This document shows positions 29,358 through 39,676 of a DNA stretch of 64,000 bases, in pieces. The position numbers and the translations under genes are program-made. Source of the DNA: Acinetobacter seifertii (GTDB taxonomy: Bacteria > Pseudomonadota > Gammaproteobacteria > Pseudomonadales > Moraxellaceae); contig NZ_KB851200.1 in NCBI RefSeq assembly GCF_000368065.1, forward strand, positions 1,419,204 through 1,483,203, given 5' to 3'. The notes beneath the pieces were generated by a model that saw only the letters and a program-made list of their open reading frames with translations, was not told the DNA's origin and did not search any database. Positions within the stretch are counted from its first letter, which is position 1, and each line of letters begins with the position of its first letter.

Positions 29358-30104
29358 TTATTTGACTGTACAATTTTTGCGACTAACCACACCAATAATT
29401 GGCCCCATATAAAATTTTCTATCATTACGGTTATTTTTTTTCAAATAAAGACTAGATATAGAACCATCAAGATAAAGAGCTTGTTCTACTTTTAAATTCT
29501 TTTGGAAAAATTCAGCGAAATTATAAAAATTCACTCTATTTTTAGAAATTACAAAATAAAGCTTATTATTTTTTATACCCACCCCATTTCGTATTTTCTT
29601 TGAATCGCTATTTGCTAGAAACAAGGGATTGAGTTTTCCATTAATCACCAGCATTGGACCAGATTGTGTCGCATAATCCGGTTGAAAAGCCTTTGCTTCA
29701 TATTGTTCAGTTGTCCATATAACAGCTTGTCTTTTATTCCATGCAAAAACTCCGTTAGGCTGTAAGAAGAAGTTCCCCCACCCTTTATCCTGATTTAAAG
29801 GTTGGATCTCTTGCCCTTCTTCGATATATAGGCCTACAGGTGAAAAACCTGAATGGAACATCCCTCCGTTCATGGCAAAAGTAAGTTGTTCACATGACTT
29901 GAGCTGGTACTGAATATTATCGAAACTTTTATAATACTCATTCGTTTGTGGCTTTTTCAGAAATAGACGTAATTGATTTAAATTAGAAATTTCAATAACT
30001 TCAAATTGATCATCCGTATCATTTTCAATTTGTCGAGGCTCTAATGCTAAAGCAGACTGCACAAAGACAAAAAAGTTCATAATACACAGTATTACTATTT
30101 TCAT
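29358..30104 (-). CDS. Phosphodiester glycosidase family (DUF2233) exported protein
   Basis: A 248-aa protein with an N-terminal signal peptide (MKIVILCIMNFFVFVQSALA). The domain resembles NAGPA/DUF2233 phosphodiester glycosidases: FAMNGGMFHSGFSPVGLYIE, TQSGPMLVINGKLNP, RNGVGIKNNKLYFVIS and ALYLDGSISSLYLK are the conserved blocks, with the Gly-Gly and Asp typical of the active site. Expected to act in the periplasm on a sugar-phosphodiester, for example capsule or teichoic-like material; the real substrate is unknown. Confidence 0.82.
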   Translation of the reverse strand: MKIVILCIMNFFVFVQSALALEPRQIENDTDDQFEVIEISNLNQLRLFLKKPQTNEYYKSFDNIQYQLKSCEQLTFAMNGGMFHSGFSPVGLYIEEGQEIQPLNQDKGWGNFFLQPNGVFAWNKRQAVIWTTEQYEAKAFQPDYATQSGPMLVINGKLNPLFLANSDSKKIRNGVGIKNNKLYFVISKNRVNFYNFAEFFQKNLKVEQALYLDGSISSLYLKKNNRNDRKFYMGPIIGVVSRKNCTVK

Positions 30105-30287
30105 TAACGATGAATCTCATAAGTCATTTTATGTTTATAAAATACACTTTATTAAATTAAAAAAGGTTTCATAAGATGTATACCCGAAAGTCGCTTATTC
30201 CACCTAATCAATACACTAGGACACAATCATATTCGCTATAATGCTCAAAGCTTTTAATAAAAGTGATTAAAACTTTATCGGATCAGC

Positions 30288-30884
30288 GTGAATATGCAAC
30301 AAACAAATAAACGCTACCCTTTAGGGGCTCATCTTATTGTAAAACATCTCGGTTATAGCCATCATGGTATTTATGCTGGGAGAGGTCGAGTTATTCATTA
30401 TTCAGGCCTAGCACATTTTATAAAAAAGCGTCCCATTGAAATCACTTCAATAGATGCCTTTTCTCACGGCAAAAAAATTCATGTACGTTCTTATGATGCT
30501 CCACGCTACAAAGGCAAGGTTGTTGTACGACGTATGCGCTCACGCATGCACGAAAATCATTATCATTTGATTATTAATAATTGCGAACATTTATGTAGCT
30601 GGGCAATTACAGGTATAGAGAGTAGTACTCAAGTTGAACGTATGATGCATCGTCTAACTACAATAGGCTATGTAAGTTCAATTATGAGTTATATGAATGG
30701 CATGATGCTGACGTTAGCAACGACCTGCTTTGCTCTTGTTCTCTATATTAAAAAGAAATTACGTGATCAGGCAAAAATGAAAGTCCCGACATATCAATTT
30801 TTAAGAGAAAAAGCAGAGAAAAGAAAGATTGATCCTGCTCAACCTTTAGTTTTTATAGAATCAGATAAAAAAGAACCCATCTAA
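30288..30884 (+). CDS. LRAT/NlpC-P60-like domain protein
   Basis: A 198-aa protein with an LRAT-type domain: HHGIYAGRGRVIHYSG supplies the catalytic histidines (H25 or H26, H38) and NNCEHLCSWA the nucleophile C99, the circular-permuted papain arrangement of the NlpC/P60-LRAT group. A hydrophobic segment (about residues 125-155, MNGMMLTLATTCFALVLYI) follows, so the enzyme is probably membrane-anchored with a basic tail. It might be an acyltransferase or phospholipase. Start GTG 30288 or ATG 30294 are both possible. Confidence 0.8.
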   Translation: MNMQQTNKRYPLGAHLIVKHLGYSHHGIYAGRGRVIHYSGLAHFIKKRPIEITSIDAFSHGKKIHVRSYDAPRYKGKVVVRRMRSRMHENHYHLIINNCEHLCSWAITGIESSTQVERMMHRLTTIGYVSSIMSYMNGMMLTLATTCFALVLYIKKKLRDQAKMKVPTYQFLREKAEKRKIDPAQPLVFIESDKKEPI

Positions 30885-30885
30885 T

Positions 30886-30916
30886 TAAAAAAGTCCTCAC
30901 AATTGAGGACTTTTTA
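30886..30916. terminator. Bidirectional terminator after the LRAT-domain gene
   Basis: AAAAAGTCCTCA / TGAGGACTTTTT with a CAAT loop, serving this gene and the convergent YceI gene. Confidence 0.9.
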
Positions 30917-30929
30917 GAAAACTCACAAC

Positions 30930-31511
30930 TTATTTTTTAGCTGCAGTTGCTTCAGTCGTAATGTTTACAGTGATCTTATCACCTACATTCGGTACATAGC
31001 TGCCTAGACCAAATTCAGAACGATTGAATGAAGTTGTCGCGTTGAAACCAATCGCGGGAACTTTTGCCATTGGATGTTCGCCCTGTTTATTTAAAACAGC
31101 ATCAAGCACAACTGGCTTAGTTACACCTTTAACAGTTAAGTCACCAGTAATTTTGAAATGCTTTTTGTCTTTAGTTTCTACTTTCGTACTTTTGAAAGTA
31201 ATGTTTGGATATTTAGCTGCATTAAACCAAGCTTCTTGTTGGAATTCTTTATCTAAAGCAGGTACGTTTGTATTTACGCTGCTTAAAGGGATTGTAACAT
31301 CTACAGAAGAATTTGCTGGTTTAGCATTATCAACTTTGATTACACCTTGAATATCTGAGAAGTTAGCACTTGGTGTTGAAAAACCAAAGTGATTCCATGA
31401 AAAAACAGTAGCTGTGTGTGTTGGATCAATTTTATAGTCCACTGGAGCAGCCAAAGTAATCGTACTTGCCAATGCCACTGCTAAACCGAAGCTTAATGTT
31501 TTAAGATGCAT
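30930..31511 (-). CDS. YceI family periplasmic protein
   Basis: A 193-aa exported lipocalin-like protein, isoprenoid-binding in characterised YceI members. Signal peptide MHLKTLSFGLAVALAST...LAAP, then the YceI core: YKIDPTHTATVFSWNHFGFSTPSANFSDIQGVI and NITFKSTKVE, GDLTVKGVTKPVVLDAVL. The start is ATG 31511, with AAGGA 8 bases before it; the frame is open 87 bp further upstream, but that would put the signal peptide internally. Family members are often induced by alkaline stress. Confidence 0.9.
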   Translation of the reverse strand: MHLKTLSFGLAVALASTITLAAPVDYKIDPTHTATVFSWNHFGFSTPSANFSDIQGVIKVDNAKPANSSVDVTIPLSSVNTNVPALDKEFQQEAWFNAAKYPNITFKSTKVETKDKKHFKITGDLTVKGVTKPVVLDAVLNKQGEHPMAKVPAIGFNATTSFNRSEFGLGSYVPNVGDKITVNITTEATAAKK

Positions 31512-31724
31512 TTTCGTATCCTTTATTGATATAGTCGTTAGTGTATACATCAAGTAATTTAATTCACTATTCTTTATAAAACGATATGTTTCATCCATGC
31601 AACAATAAAAGCGTTACAGTTGTTATTCAAAACCCATATTATAAAGTATAGATATTTTTCTATCCGAAACCTTCAGATTTATTGGTTTTTACTTCAATTT
31701 TATTGATAAATAACAAGGTAAAAC

Positions 31725-32135
31725 ATGGTTAACACAGTCCAAGCACAAAGCACTTCTACTCCTTACCGAGTAACACTTACCGACCCTTCTGGTCATCAAT
31801 GGTTTGGAGATGAACCAACTGATAAAGGTGGACAAGATACAGCTCCAAATCCAGTTCAGCTTTTACTATCGGCTTTAGGTGCCTGTACCACCATTACTTT
31901 AGAAATGTATGCAAGTCACAAAGGAATTAAGCTTGAGCATGTACAAGTCGATTTAGCCTTAAATCCAAATGGTGATCCGGAAGCAGGCACAAATAACATT
32001 GAGCGTAAAATCACACTAAAGGGTGATTTCACCGAAGACCAACATAAACGACTACTAAAAGTTGCTGAAAGCTGCCCCATTCATAAGTTATTGACTTCGA
32101 ATATTTCGATTCAAAGTGAATTAAGTATTGAGTAA
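31725..32135 (+). CDS. OsmC-family protein
   Basis: A 136-aa OsmC/Ohr-fold protein. The two redox cysteines lie in LLLSALGACTTITLEMYA and LKVAESCPIHKLL, the positions of the peroxidatic and resolving cysteines of OsmC/Ohr. The Ohr-type organic-hydroperoxide reduction is likely, but which branch it belongs to is unsure. There is a short AT-rich leader; the neighbours are not related. Confidence 0.86.
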   Translation: MVNTVQAQSTSTPYRVTLTDPSGHQWFGDEPTDKGGQDTAPNPVQLLLSALGACTTITLEMYASHKGIKLEHVQVDLALNPNGDPEAGTNNIERKITLKGDFTEDQHKRLLKVAESCPIHKLLTSNISIQSELSIE

Positions 32136-32151
32136 GTGGTCCTTGCTTACA

Positions 32152-32655
32152 CTAAATTTCAATCACATCCGTGTGCCATTCCAATGAGCCACTCATTGAA
32201 ATATCTATTGCTAGGTCGACAATATTTGTGAGCTCATTTGGAATAAATGAATATAAATTTTCCCCATCGAAATGAATCCAAAATTCAGGAGGTGGTGTAT
32301 CAGAGCTATCTATAAAACCACCTGTTTCTTTTTCACCTAAACAGTCAAACATTGATGAGTACACATCAAATGCTAATATTTTGCCCTTTAACTTTGCGCA
32401 ACTTGGCATGTAATGATATTTAACCCGAGCTTGAATAGTCTCTTCAAAATAGGTCTGCACACGATAAGCATAATCGCCACCAAATGCTGAGTCACCATTT
32501 TCATGTTTGAAACTTTCCTGTAATGCGCGAAATAAAAAATTATATTGTGCACACTGCCAAAGCATTTCTTTTTTATTTAAATTTTTCAAATAGTCATATT
32601 TAATATCATTTAAGATTTCTTCAAAAAAACGAAGTTCAAATTCTTTTCTCATCAC
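32152..32655 (-). CDS. Hypothetical 167-aa protein
   Basis: I do not recognise it. It starts MMRKEFELRFFEEILNDIKYDY and is acidic, without signal peptide or membrane segment. A GGFIDSSDTPPPEFWIHFDGENLYSFIP stretch near residues 112-138 resembles the short aromatic beta-rich motifs of immunity-like or SUKH-like proteins, but the resemblance is weak. The ATG one codon downstream (32652) is an equal start. It sits between osmC-like and tkt genes without an operon partner. Confidence 0.65.
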   Translation of the reverse strand: MMRKEFELRFFEEILNDIKYDYLKNLNKKEMLWQCAQYNFLFRALQESFKHENGDSAFGGDYAYRVQTYFEETIQARVKYHYMPSCAKLKGKILAFDVYSSMFDCLGEKETGGFIDSSDTPPPEFWIHFDGENLYSFIPNELTNIVDLAIDISMSGSLEWHTDVIEI

Positions 32656-32705
32656 AATATCTTAATCTTTCAAGTTTCAATGAAGTAGCAGTGATTTAAT
32701 TATCA

Positions 32706-32738
32706 TAAAAAAAGCGCCCCAATCAGAGCGCTTTTTTA
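32706..32738 (-). terminator. Rho-independent terminator of tkt
   Basis: AAAAAAGCGC / GCGCTTTTTT with an 11-nt loop (CCCAATCAGA region); read on the minus strand it follows tkt. Confidence 0.82.
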
Positions 32739-32753
32739 TACTACTTAATTCGA

Positions 32754-34742
32754 TTAAGCAGTTAATTCTTTAACCGCAGCTACTACAGCTTCAGTTGTAA
32801 TACCAAAGAATTGGAACAAGTCTTTCGCTGGTGCTGACTCACCATAAGTTGACATACCAATTACTTTGCCATCAAGACCAACAAACTTCCACCAGTAGTC
32901 AACATGAGCTGCTTCAACTGCAACACGTGCACGGATATGAGCTGGTAATACAGCTTCACGATATGCAGCGTCTTGTTTCATAAACTCTTCTGCACATGGC
33001 ATAGAAACTACACGCACACCATCAAGTTGAGCATAAGCTTCCATTGCTAAAGAAACTTCTGAACCAGTCGCAATAATAATTGCTTTCAGCTCACCTTTTT
33101 CTTGAGCAAGAACATAACCACCTTTTGCTGCATTCTGAATTTGCTCTTCATTACGCGTTTGGAATGGCAAGTTTTGACGAGAGAAAATAAGTGCTGTAGG
33201 GCCATCTTTACGCTCTAAAGCAGATTTCCATGCAATTGCTGTTTCAACAGTATCGGCAGGACGCCAAGTATTTAGGTTTGGTGTACCACGTAAAGAAGCA
33301 ATTTGTTCAATTGGTTGGTGTGTAGGACCATCTTCACCTAAACCAATTGAGTCATGTGTATAAACATGAATTACACGTTGTTTCATCAATGCAGACATAC
33401 GCACTGCGTTACGTGCATATTCCATAAACATTAAAAAAGTTGCCACGTAAGGAATGAAACCGCCATGTAATGCAACACCATTTGCAATTGCAGTCATACC
33501 GAACTCACGTACACCATAGTACACGTAGTTACCCGCTGGGTTTTCTTGAATACCTTGGCAACCTTTCCAAAGTGTTAAGTTAGAACCAGCCAAGTCCGCA
33601 GAACCACCTAACAATTCAGGTAATAAAGGACCAAATGCTTGTAATGTATTTTGGCTTGCTTTACGAGTTGCTACAGTCTCAGCTTTAGCATTTGTTTCAC
33701 GAATAAAGGCATCTGCTTGAGCTGAAAACTCTGCTGGTAAATCACCGCTAATACGACGAAGTAACTCAGCTGCTTCTGTAGGATATTTTGCTTGGTATTG
33801 AGCGAATACTTCATTCCAAGCTGCTTCAGCTTCATTACCTTTTGCTTTAGCATCCCATGCAGCATATACATCAGCAGGAATAACAAATGCTTCTTCTGTC
33901 CAGCCTAAAGCTTCACGAGTCAAGGTAATTTCATCTTTACCTAATGGCGCGCCGTGACAGTCTTCTTTGCCTTGTTTGTTTGGAGAACCTAAACCAATAA
34001 TTGTTTTACAAATAATGATCGTTGGTTTTTGAGTTTCTGCTTTAGCTTCAACTGTTGCTTGACGAATAGCATCAGCATCATGGCCATCTACACGAAGAAC
34101 TTGCCAGCCATAAGCTTTGAAACGTTCTTCAGTGTCATCACTGAACCAACCTTCTACTTCACCATCAATCGAAATGCCGTTGTCATCATAATAAGCAATC
34201 AATTTACCAAGTTGTAAAGTACCTGCTAATGAACATACTTCGTGAGAAATACCTTCCATTAAACAGCCGTCACCCAAGAAACAATAAGTGAAGTGATCAA
34301 CTACTTTTAAATCATCTTTATTGAACTGAGCAGCTAAAGTTTTTTCAGCCAATGCAAAGCCAACAGCATTTGCAATACCTTGACCTAAAGGACCAGTCGT
34401 TGTTTCAATGCCTGGTGCATAACCATATTCAGGGTGACCAGGAGTTTTTGAGTGTAATTGACGGAATTGTTTTAAATCTTCAATTGAAAGATCATAACCT
34501 GTTAAATGAAGCAAAGCATATTGCAACATTGAGCCATGGCCATTTGATAAAACAAAACGGTCACGGTTTGCCCATTGTGGATTAGTTGGGTTGTGATTTA
34601 AAAACTCGCGCCAGACGACATCAGCAATATCTGCCATCCCCATTGGAGCACCTGGATGCCCTGAGTTTGCCTGTTGCACAGCATCCATTGCCAATACACG
34701 AATTGCGTTTGCAATACGACGTTCGTTTAAAGGGGTCGTCAT
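32754..34742 (-). CDS. tkt: Transketolase
   Basis: A 662-aa thiamine-diphosphate enzyme transferring two-carbon units in the non-oxidative pentose phosphate pathway. The pyrophosphate motif [32 protein letters not shown], the substrate loop [12 protein letters not shown] and the C-terminal GSADLAGSN and [13 protein letters not shown] match transketolase. It is transcribed divergently from metK across a 525-bp gap. Confidence 0.96.
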   Translation of the reverse strand: MTTPLNERRIANAIRVLAMDAVQQANSGHPGAPMGMADIADVVWREFLNHNPTNPQWANRDRFVLSNGHGSMLQYALLHLTGYDLSIEDLKQFRQLHSKTPGHPEYGYAPGIETTTGPLGQGIANAVGFALAEKTLAAQFNKDDLKVVDHFTYCFLGDGCLMEGISHEVCSLAGTLQLGKLIAYYDDNGISIDGEVEGWFSDDTEERFKAYGWQVLRVDGHDADAIRQATVEAKAETQKPTIIICKTIIGLGSPNKQGKEDCHGAPLGKDEITLTREALGWTEEAFVIPADVYAAWDAKAKGNEAEAAWNEVFAQYQAKYPTEAAELLRRISGDLPAEFSAQADAFIRETNAKAETVATRKASQNTLQAFGPLLPELLGGSADLAGSNLTLWKGCQGIQENPAGNYVYYGVREFGMTAIANGVALHGGFIPYVATFLMFMEYARNAVRMSALMKQRVIHVYTHDSIGLGEDGPTHQPIEQIASLRGTPNLNTWRPADTVETAIAWKSALERKDGPTALIFSRQNLPFQTRNEEQIQNAAKGGYVLAQEKGELKAIIIATGSEVSLAMEAYAQLDGVRVVSMPCAEEFMKQDAAYREAVLPAHIRARVAVEAAHVDYWWKFVGLDGKVIGMSTYGESAPAKDLFQFFGITTEAVVAAVKELTA

Positions 34743-35267
34743 AGATCAGAATCCAATTTTAATAGATTGATGAAAAGAAGAAGATGAATAACCATTCAGT
34801 GCCGCTATATTGTCTTAAAAAAACGCCTATGGGTAAACCCCAACACTGTATATTTCTTTATTTTTAACCGTTTCTTGGTTACTCAAAAAACATTTAGATT
34901 CTTAAGTTGCATAAAACAATGCATTTTATAGTTCCTCTTTAATCAACAATTGTAGACGTTTGATGACTATAAAGAGCATATAAAGATGAATTTGCGTATG
35001 CTATTTATACTTTTCCACTTCACAGTACAAATCTTATTGATTAATATTTCGCAAAATCAAATGTTTAAAATTTAAACGACTATAAGCAGCTCTTGTTTAA
35101 AAACAATTAATTTTCAACCTACTATATCAATTTCGCTGATACACTTATCAATTAAAACATAGTAGAAATGAAATAAATTCATGCTTTTTAGTCAGTATGA
35201 ACTAGTCCTCAAGCTCAAGTCGATGTAACATATTATGTCTTTTTGAAATAACCAAGATAGGACTTTC
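34743..35267. promoter_or_regulatory. Divergent tkt-metK intergenic region
   Basis: 525 bp with no gene. It must hold promoters for tkt (minus) and metK (plus). I looked for a SAM riboswitch before metK and saw none; AATAACC and ATAGGACT lie just before the ATG. No other dyad I can defend. Confidence 0.55.
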
Positions 35268-36434
35268 ATGCGCGAGTACGCTGTTTTTACCTCGGAATCT
35301 GTAAGCGAAGGTCATCCCGATAAAATGGCCGACCAAATTAGCGACGCTATTTTGGATGCAATCTTAAAAGAAGACCCATACGCACGTGTTGCTTGTGAAA
35401 CACTGGTAAAAACAGGCGCTGTTGTACTTGCAGGTGAAATCACAACAACTGCGAATATTGATGTAGAAGCTGTTGTTCGCCAAACTGTTAACGGTATCGG
35501 CTATCACCACTCAGATTTAGGCTTTGATGGTTCAACTTGTGCAGTGATCAATATGATTGGTAAACAATCACCAGAGATTGCTCAAGGTGTAGACCGTCAA
35601 AAACCTGAAGATCAAGGTGCCGGTGACCAAGGTTTAATGTTTGGTTACGCAAGTCGTGAAACTGACGTGCTTATGCCAGCTCCTATTTCTTATGCACATC
35701 GCTTAATGGAACGCCAAGCTGAACTTCGTCGTTCAGGCGCATTACCATGGTTACGTCCAGATGCAAAAAGTCAGGTTACTTTCGCATATGAAAATGGCAA
35801 ACCTGTACGTTTAGATGCAGTAGTGCTTTCTACTCAACATGACCCTGAAATTACTCAAGCTCAGCTTAAAGAAGCTGTAATTGAAGAAATTATCAAGCCA
35901 ATTATTCCTGCTGAAATGTTCCATGCAGCCACTAAATTCCACATTAACCCGACTGGTATGTTCGTTATTGGTGGTCCTGTAGGTGACTGTGGTTTAACAG
36001 GTCGTAAAATCATCGTTGATACTTACGGTGGTATGGCTCGTCACGGCGGTGGTGCATTCTCTGGTAAAGATCCATCTAAAGTAGACCGTTCAGCTGCATA
36101 TGCTGGCCGTTATGTAGCTAAAAATATTGTTGCCGCTGGTCTTGCTGACAAATGTGAAATTCAGGTGAGTTATGCAATCGGTGTTGCAGAGCCTACTTCT
36201 ATTTCAATCAATACTTTTGGTACTGCAAAAGTTTCTGATGAGTTAATTATCCAATTAGTACGTGAACATTTTGATTTACGTCCATTTGGTATTACTCGTA
36301 TGCTTAACTTGATTCAGCCAATGTATAAACAAACAGCTGCTTATGGCCACTTTGGTCGTGAAGGTTCAGATTCTGCATTTACATGGGAAAAAACTGATAA
36401 AGTTGAAGTACTTAAAGATGCTGCGGGCCTATAA
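35268..36434 (+). CDS. metK: S-adenosylmethionine synthetase
   Basis: Makes SAM from methionine and ATP. It is 388 aa, with [20 protein letters not shown] at the N-terminus, the [12 protein letters not shown] loop and the C-terminal [19 protein letters not shown], all MetK signatures. It stands alone with a strong terminator after it and is the first plus-strand gene after the tkt divergence. Confidence 0.96.
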   Translation: MREYAVFTSESVSEGHPDKMADQISDAILDAILKEDPYARVACETLVKTGAVVLAGEITTTANIDVEAVVRQTVNGIGYHHSDLGFDGSTCAVINMIGKQSPEIAQGVDRQKPEDQGAGDQGLMFGYASRETDVLMPAPISYAHRLMERQAELRRSGALPWLRPDAKSQVTFAYENGKPVRLDAVVLSTQHDPEITQAQLKEAVIEEIIKPIIPAEMFHAATKFHINPTGMFVIGGPVGDCGLTGRKIIVDTYGGMARHGGGAFSGKDPSKVDRSAAYAGRYVAKNIVAAGLADKCEIQVSYAIGVAEPTSISINTFGTAKVSDELIIQLVREHFDLRPFGITRMLNLIQPMYKQTAAYGHFGREGSDSAFTWEKTDKVEVLKDAAGL

Positions 36435-36445
36435 GCCTCATATAT

Positions 36446-36474
36446 TAAAAGCCCGCTTAATGCGGGCTTTTTTA
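36446..36474 (+). terminator. Rho-independent terminator of metK
   Basis: AAAAGCCCGC / GCGGGCTTT with a TTAAT loop and T-run. Confidence 0.9.
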
Positions 36475-36557
36475 TTATTTTTATATGCTGTTAAAATTAA
36501 ACAATAAGCTTTTCGATACACTTTGTTTAAAGGTATTTAGCAACAAGTTAAGTCATA

Positions 36558-36806
36558 CTACTGTTTAGTGGTCTTATCACCTTCATTTAGCACGTCCAAC
36601 AAAGTTGACTGCGTAGGTGTATCTTGATGATTTTGAATATAAATATGAACAACTTTAAATACAACAACCACAGCCAGACATGCCATCACACAGAACATCC
36701 ATAACCCATACGGGCTTCGAATATGGTGTGAACCACAATATGGACATGATTTGTCAGTTGATGCCACGACTTTGTCACAACATGCACAATGATATTGATA
36801 TAGCAT
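36558..36806 (-). CDS. Zinc-ribbon small membrane protein
   Basis: An 82-aa protein: an N-terminal zinc ribbon with two CxxC pairs (YHCACCDK and CPYCGSHH) followed by one membrane segment (LWMFCVMACLAVVVVFKVVHIYI) and a soluble tail. The start is ATG 36806 because an excellent AAGGAGGG Shine-Dalgarno lies at once upstream; the upstream ATG at 36827 would place that site inside the coding sequence. Function unknown; single-pass zinc-ribbon proteins of this type occur widely in bacteria. Confidence 0.78.
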   Translation of the reverse strand: MLYQYHCACCDKVVASTDKSCPYCGSHHIRSPYGLWMFCVMACLAVVVVFKVVHIYIQNHQDTPTQSTLLDVLNEGDKTTKQ

Positions 36807-37064
36807 AGGTAACCCTCCTTCCCTCACTTCAACCGTTGTTGTTTTAATAGGTTTGCTACAATTTTTACTTTATACATCCTTTATATTTATCCTATGTGAA
36901 ATGAAAAGAGAATTCAATCTGAATGAACAATGCGTTCATTTTAAAAATATTTAATTTATACAATGAGATAAATTAAATATTATTTTTTATGTACTATTTT
37001 TCTTATTTTGATATTTTGCTGAATTTGCTAAAATGCATAAATAGTTTATTTTCTAGGCCAGTCT

Positions 37065-37256
37065 ATGTCACACACACAGCTCATTAATAAAGGTGGCTTT
37101 CGTGAAAGAGCCAATAGAAGCCGAAAATATCAACAATCTGAAAACAAACAAACAGCCCTACCTTCAAATAAATATCAGCCTCAGACGAAGTTAGAAGAAA
37201 ATCCAACTGCAATAGCTCAAGCTGGAACAGATAATACTGATTCTTCAAATTCATAA
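37065..37256 (+). CDS. Small hydrophilic hypothetical protein
   Basis: A 63-aa protein rich in N, Q, K and S (LINKGGFRERANRSRKYQQSENKQTALPSNKY). No signal peptide, no membrane segment, no recognised domain; it looks disordered. It has its own AT-rich leader and a strong terminator 12 bp after its stop, which argues that it is a real gene. Confidence 0.6.
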   Translation: MSHTQLINKGGFRERANRSRKYQQSENKQTALPSNKYQPQTKLEENPTAIAQAGTDNTDSSNS

Positions 37257-37266
37257 TCGATAGAAT

Positions 37267-37306
37267 ATAAAAAAGGCCTAAACATTTAAGATTTAGGCCT
37301 TTTATC
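37267..37306. terminator. Bidirectional terminator between the 63-aa gene and fxsA
   Basis: AAAAGGCCTAAA / TTTAGGCCTTTT with a long loop; symmetrical for both convergent genes. Confidence 0.88.
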
Positions 37307-37324
37307 TTTTATATAAGGAATTAA

Positions 37325-37885
37325 TTAATCCTTATTTTTATGTTCAATTTTCTTATGGTCTGGAGTAACTTCTCGTGCTTCACCATCAATAATGCTTGAA
37401 TCTCCACGGTATGGGCTACCACCTTGTGGGTTCTGCATATCCTGCATTTGACGCATTAAATCAGCAAATGGATTTTGACCACCACCTGCACCGCCCATGC
37501 CACCCATCATTTTTTCCATCATGGCTTGCTGACGCTTCGCAAGTGTTCTCATTGCGATATTACGGAACGCAGTTTGCACGCCCGGAATTAGAATTAGAAG
37601 CGCTAAAACATCTGATACCAACCCAGGTACCATCAATAAAAAACCTGCAAAAGCATATGCTAGTTTTTTAGTCACGGTCGGATCGCTACCTAATTGTCCA
37701 GTCATCTGCATTTGTTGTAATTGCGGCATAATACCAGCCGTACTCTTACGAATAAGCGTTAGACCAATAAAGAAAGCAATAATGAACCAGAAGAACACAT
37801 ACCATCCACTGATGAACTGTGCTACGCCAATCCATACGGCAATTTCAACAATCGCGCCCAGAACCACAATAAGAAGTAAATTCAT
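37325..37885 (-). CDS. fxsA: FxsA family membrane protein
   Basis: A 186-aa integral membrane protein. FxsA core: LIVVLGAIVEIAVWIGVAQFI, GWYVFFWFIIAFFIGLTLIRKS, and AYAFAGFLLMVPGLVSDVLALLILIPGVQ, three or four membrane segments, then a soluble tail rich in M, G and Q (MMEKMMGGMGGAGGGQNP). In E. coli FxsA modulates exclusion of phage T7 by the F plasmid. The glycine-methionine-rich tail is longer than in E. coli. Confidence 0.85.
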   Translation of the reverse strand: MNLLLIVVLGAIVEIAVWIGVAQFISGWYVFFWFIIAFFIGLTLIRKSTAGIMPQLQQMQMTGQLGSDPTVTKKLAYAFAGFLLMVPGLVSDVLALLILIPGVQTAFRNIAMRTLAKRQQAMMEKMMGGMGGAGGGQNPFADLMRQMQDMQNPQGGSPYRGDSSIIDGEAREVTPDHKKIEHKNKD

Positions 37886-38313
37886 GTAAAACTTTATCTA
37901 TCTCAAAAAGAAAATTCATTGCAGATTTCACTATCTAACCTATGAACCCTTTTCAATTGAAAAAAAGGTTGAATAGGTTGTAAAGCTTAGACAATATTTT
38001 CTTGTAACTTAACTAAAATCGTCGCTAAGCCCAAACTCTGCAATACTATCAATAAGACTGATTTCAAATTAATAAAATAGCCATACTTCATTATTAATGA
38101 GTGCTATAACAACTTTATCAAGTGTTTTTTCTACAAGATTGCAATTTTTTCTTAAATTAACCCCTTTTGTCAGATTAAATACTTAGTTTTATACGGAAAG
38201 AGATTACTTTGTAAAAGTTTAGAAAAATTAAGTATTCTATATATCTACCATATGACCCAGATCAATTATCTAAAAATTGATATGAGTCATTGTGTACCTA
38301 AGACTTTTATAAT
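37886..38313. other. AT-rich intergenic region between fxsA and the GNAT gene
   Basis: 428 bp with no gene. It holds the fxsA promoter and the 3' side of the GNAT gene. An imperfect hairpin at 38252-38290 (ATGAC...ATCAATT / AATTGAT...GTCAT) is present but has no T-run, so I do not call it a terminator. Confidence 0.45.
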
Positions 38314-38859
38314 TTAGCCATCAATAGGTTCAAATGGCGTATTTAAAACTAACTGATAAAAAGCAGCGTCTAACCATTGTCCAAATTTAAAACCTACCTG
38401 TTTAAAAGTACCAGCATGTGTGAATCCAAGTTTTTCATGGAGGCCGATACTCGCTTGATTTGTCGCATCAATACACCCAATCAATACATGAAGCTGGGCT
38501 TCTTGAGCTCGCTGAATTAATACTTGCATTAAAACTTTACTCAAACCAGCACCACGATGTTCATAATGTATATAGATACTATGTTCAACTGTATACTTAT
38601 AAGCTGGAAAAGCTCTGAAAGTTCCCCAACTAGCAAATCCTAATAATTTACCTGATTCATCTACCACACCAATAATAGGGAAACCATTTTCTCTTTTTAC
38701 AGAAAACCATGTTTTCATTGAATCAAGCGAACGCGGCACATAGTCATATAGTGCTGTTGAGTTAATAATCGCATCATTCAAAATCTCTAAAATAGCCACA
38801 GCATGTTCTGCTTCATTACAGTCAATTAAACGAAAACTAGAATCGAGGGAATAGTTCAT
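38314..38859 (-). CDS. GNAT-family acetyltransferase
   Basis: A 181-aa GNAT enzyme of the phosphinothricin-acetyltransferase (bar/pat) type: NAIINSTALYDYVPRSLDSMKTWF at the N-terminus and the acetyl-CoA site HRGAGLSKVLMQVLIQRAQE, then IGLHEKLGFTHAGTFKQVGFKFGQWLD. Probably acetylates a small amine. It overlaps the upstream XRE-cupin gene by 4 bases (ATGA), so the pair is one unit and the regulator probably controls it. Confidence 0.85.
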   Translation of the reverse strand: MNYSLDSSFRLIDCNEAEHAVAILEILNDAIINSTALYDYVPRSLDSMKTWFSVKRENGFPIIGVVDESGKLLGFASWGTFRAFPAYKYTVEHSIYIHYEHRGAGLSKVLMQVLIQRAQEAQLHVLIGCIDATNQASIGLHEKLGFTHAGTFKQVGFKFGQWLDAAFYQLVLNTPFEPIDG

Positions 38860-39449
38860 AAAGATTCCTTAGGAGCAGACACGAGTTGATTAGAGACAAC
38901 TAAAATATAACGTGCGACTTGTGATGAATTGTTGCTGTATATAACAGGTTGATCTAGTTGCATAGCCAAGCAATCGCCTTGGCCTAATGCATAAGAATTT
39001 TTTCCTAATTGAATATCAATTTGCCCTTCAACTACCCAAAGTTGCTGTTGTACCACTTTAGAGCTTTCACTAATTTCATAAGTAACTCGAGAATGAGGCG
39101 GGAACTCAATTTCAACAATCTGAAATGGTAGCCTTAAATTGGGTGGTGAAACGGTACGGCGAATATAGCCAGTTTCCGGATCTCGCCATTCAGCTTGTTC
39201 ATTTCGGTGAATAAGCGGTTGAGGAGATGAACTACTTGTTTCATTGATAAAAATTTGGGTTAAAGGTACTTCAAGTCCATTTGCTAGTTTTTCAAGCACA
39301 ACTGCTGTAGGACTTGTTTCACCTCTTTCAATTAAAGAAATAGCTGAACGGCTAACCTGGCATCGAGTGGCAAGCATCTCTAATGTATATCCACGCGCCA
39401 AACGTAACTCTCGTATTCGATGTGCAATCCTGATATTGATATCATCCAT
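38856..39449 (-). CDS. XRE-type regulator with cupin domain
   Basis: A 197-aa regulator: N-terminal XRE helix-turn-helix (RIRELRLARGYTLEMLATRCQVSRSAISLIERGETSPTA) and C-terminal cupin (EIEFPPHSRVTYEISESSKVVQQQLWVVEG). Same arrangement as PuuR-type and other small-molecule-sensing XRE-cupin regulators. It precedes the GNAT gene with a 4-base overlap. The ligand is unknown. Confidence 0.87.
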   Translation of the reverse strand: MDDINIRIAHRIRELRLARGYTLEMLATRCQVSRSAISLIERGETSPTAVVLEKLANGLEVPLTQIFINETSSSSPQPLIHRNEQAEWRDPETGYIRRTVSPPNLRLPFQIVEIEFPPHSRVTYEISESSKVVQQQLWVVEGQIDIQLGKNSYALGQGDCLAMQLDQPVIYSNNSSQVARYILVVSNQLVSAPKESL

Positions 39450-39676
39450 CGAGCAAACTCATTCCATATTTATAGATAAGTATTCCATTAAAATAGAATT
39501 ACATCAAATCATTTCACATTATGGTTTATAATGTATTTGTAGAGTTTTAAACAGTTATAAATTAGACCAGTTAAACCCGAAAAATAACCATTTACAGCAG
39601 CATTCTATAAATTACGCATGCAGAACCGTTTTGGCTATGTAACAATACTCTCTAAACTAATTATATAAGTCTTCAC

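Noticed and set aside
35100..35267. SAM riboswitch before metK
   Set aside because: No matching conserved core or stems seen.
37396..37671. 91-aa plus-strand ORF
   Set aside because: A shadow of fxsA on the opposite strand.
38252..38290. Terminator of the GNAT gene
   Set aside because: Hairpin is imperfect and has no T-run on either strand.
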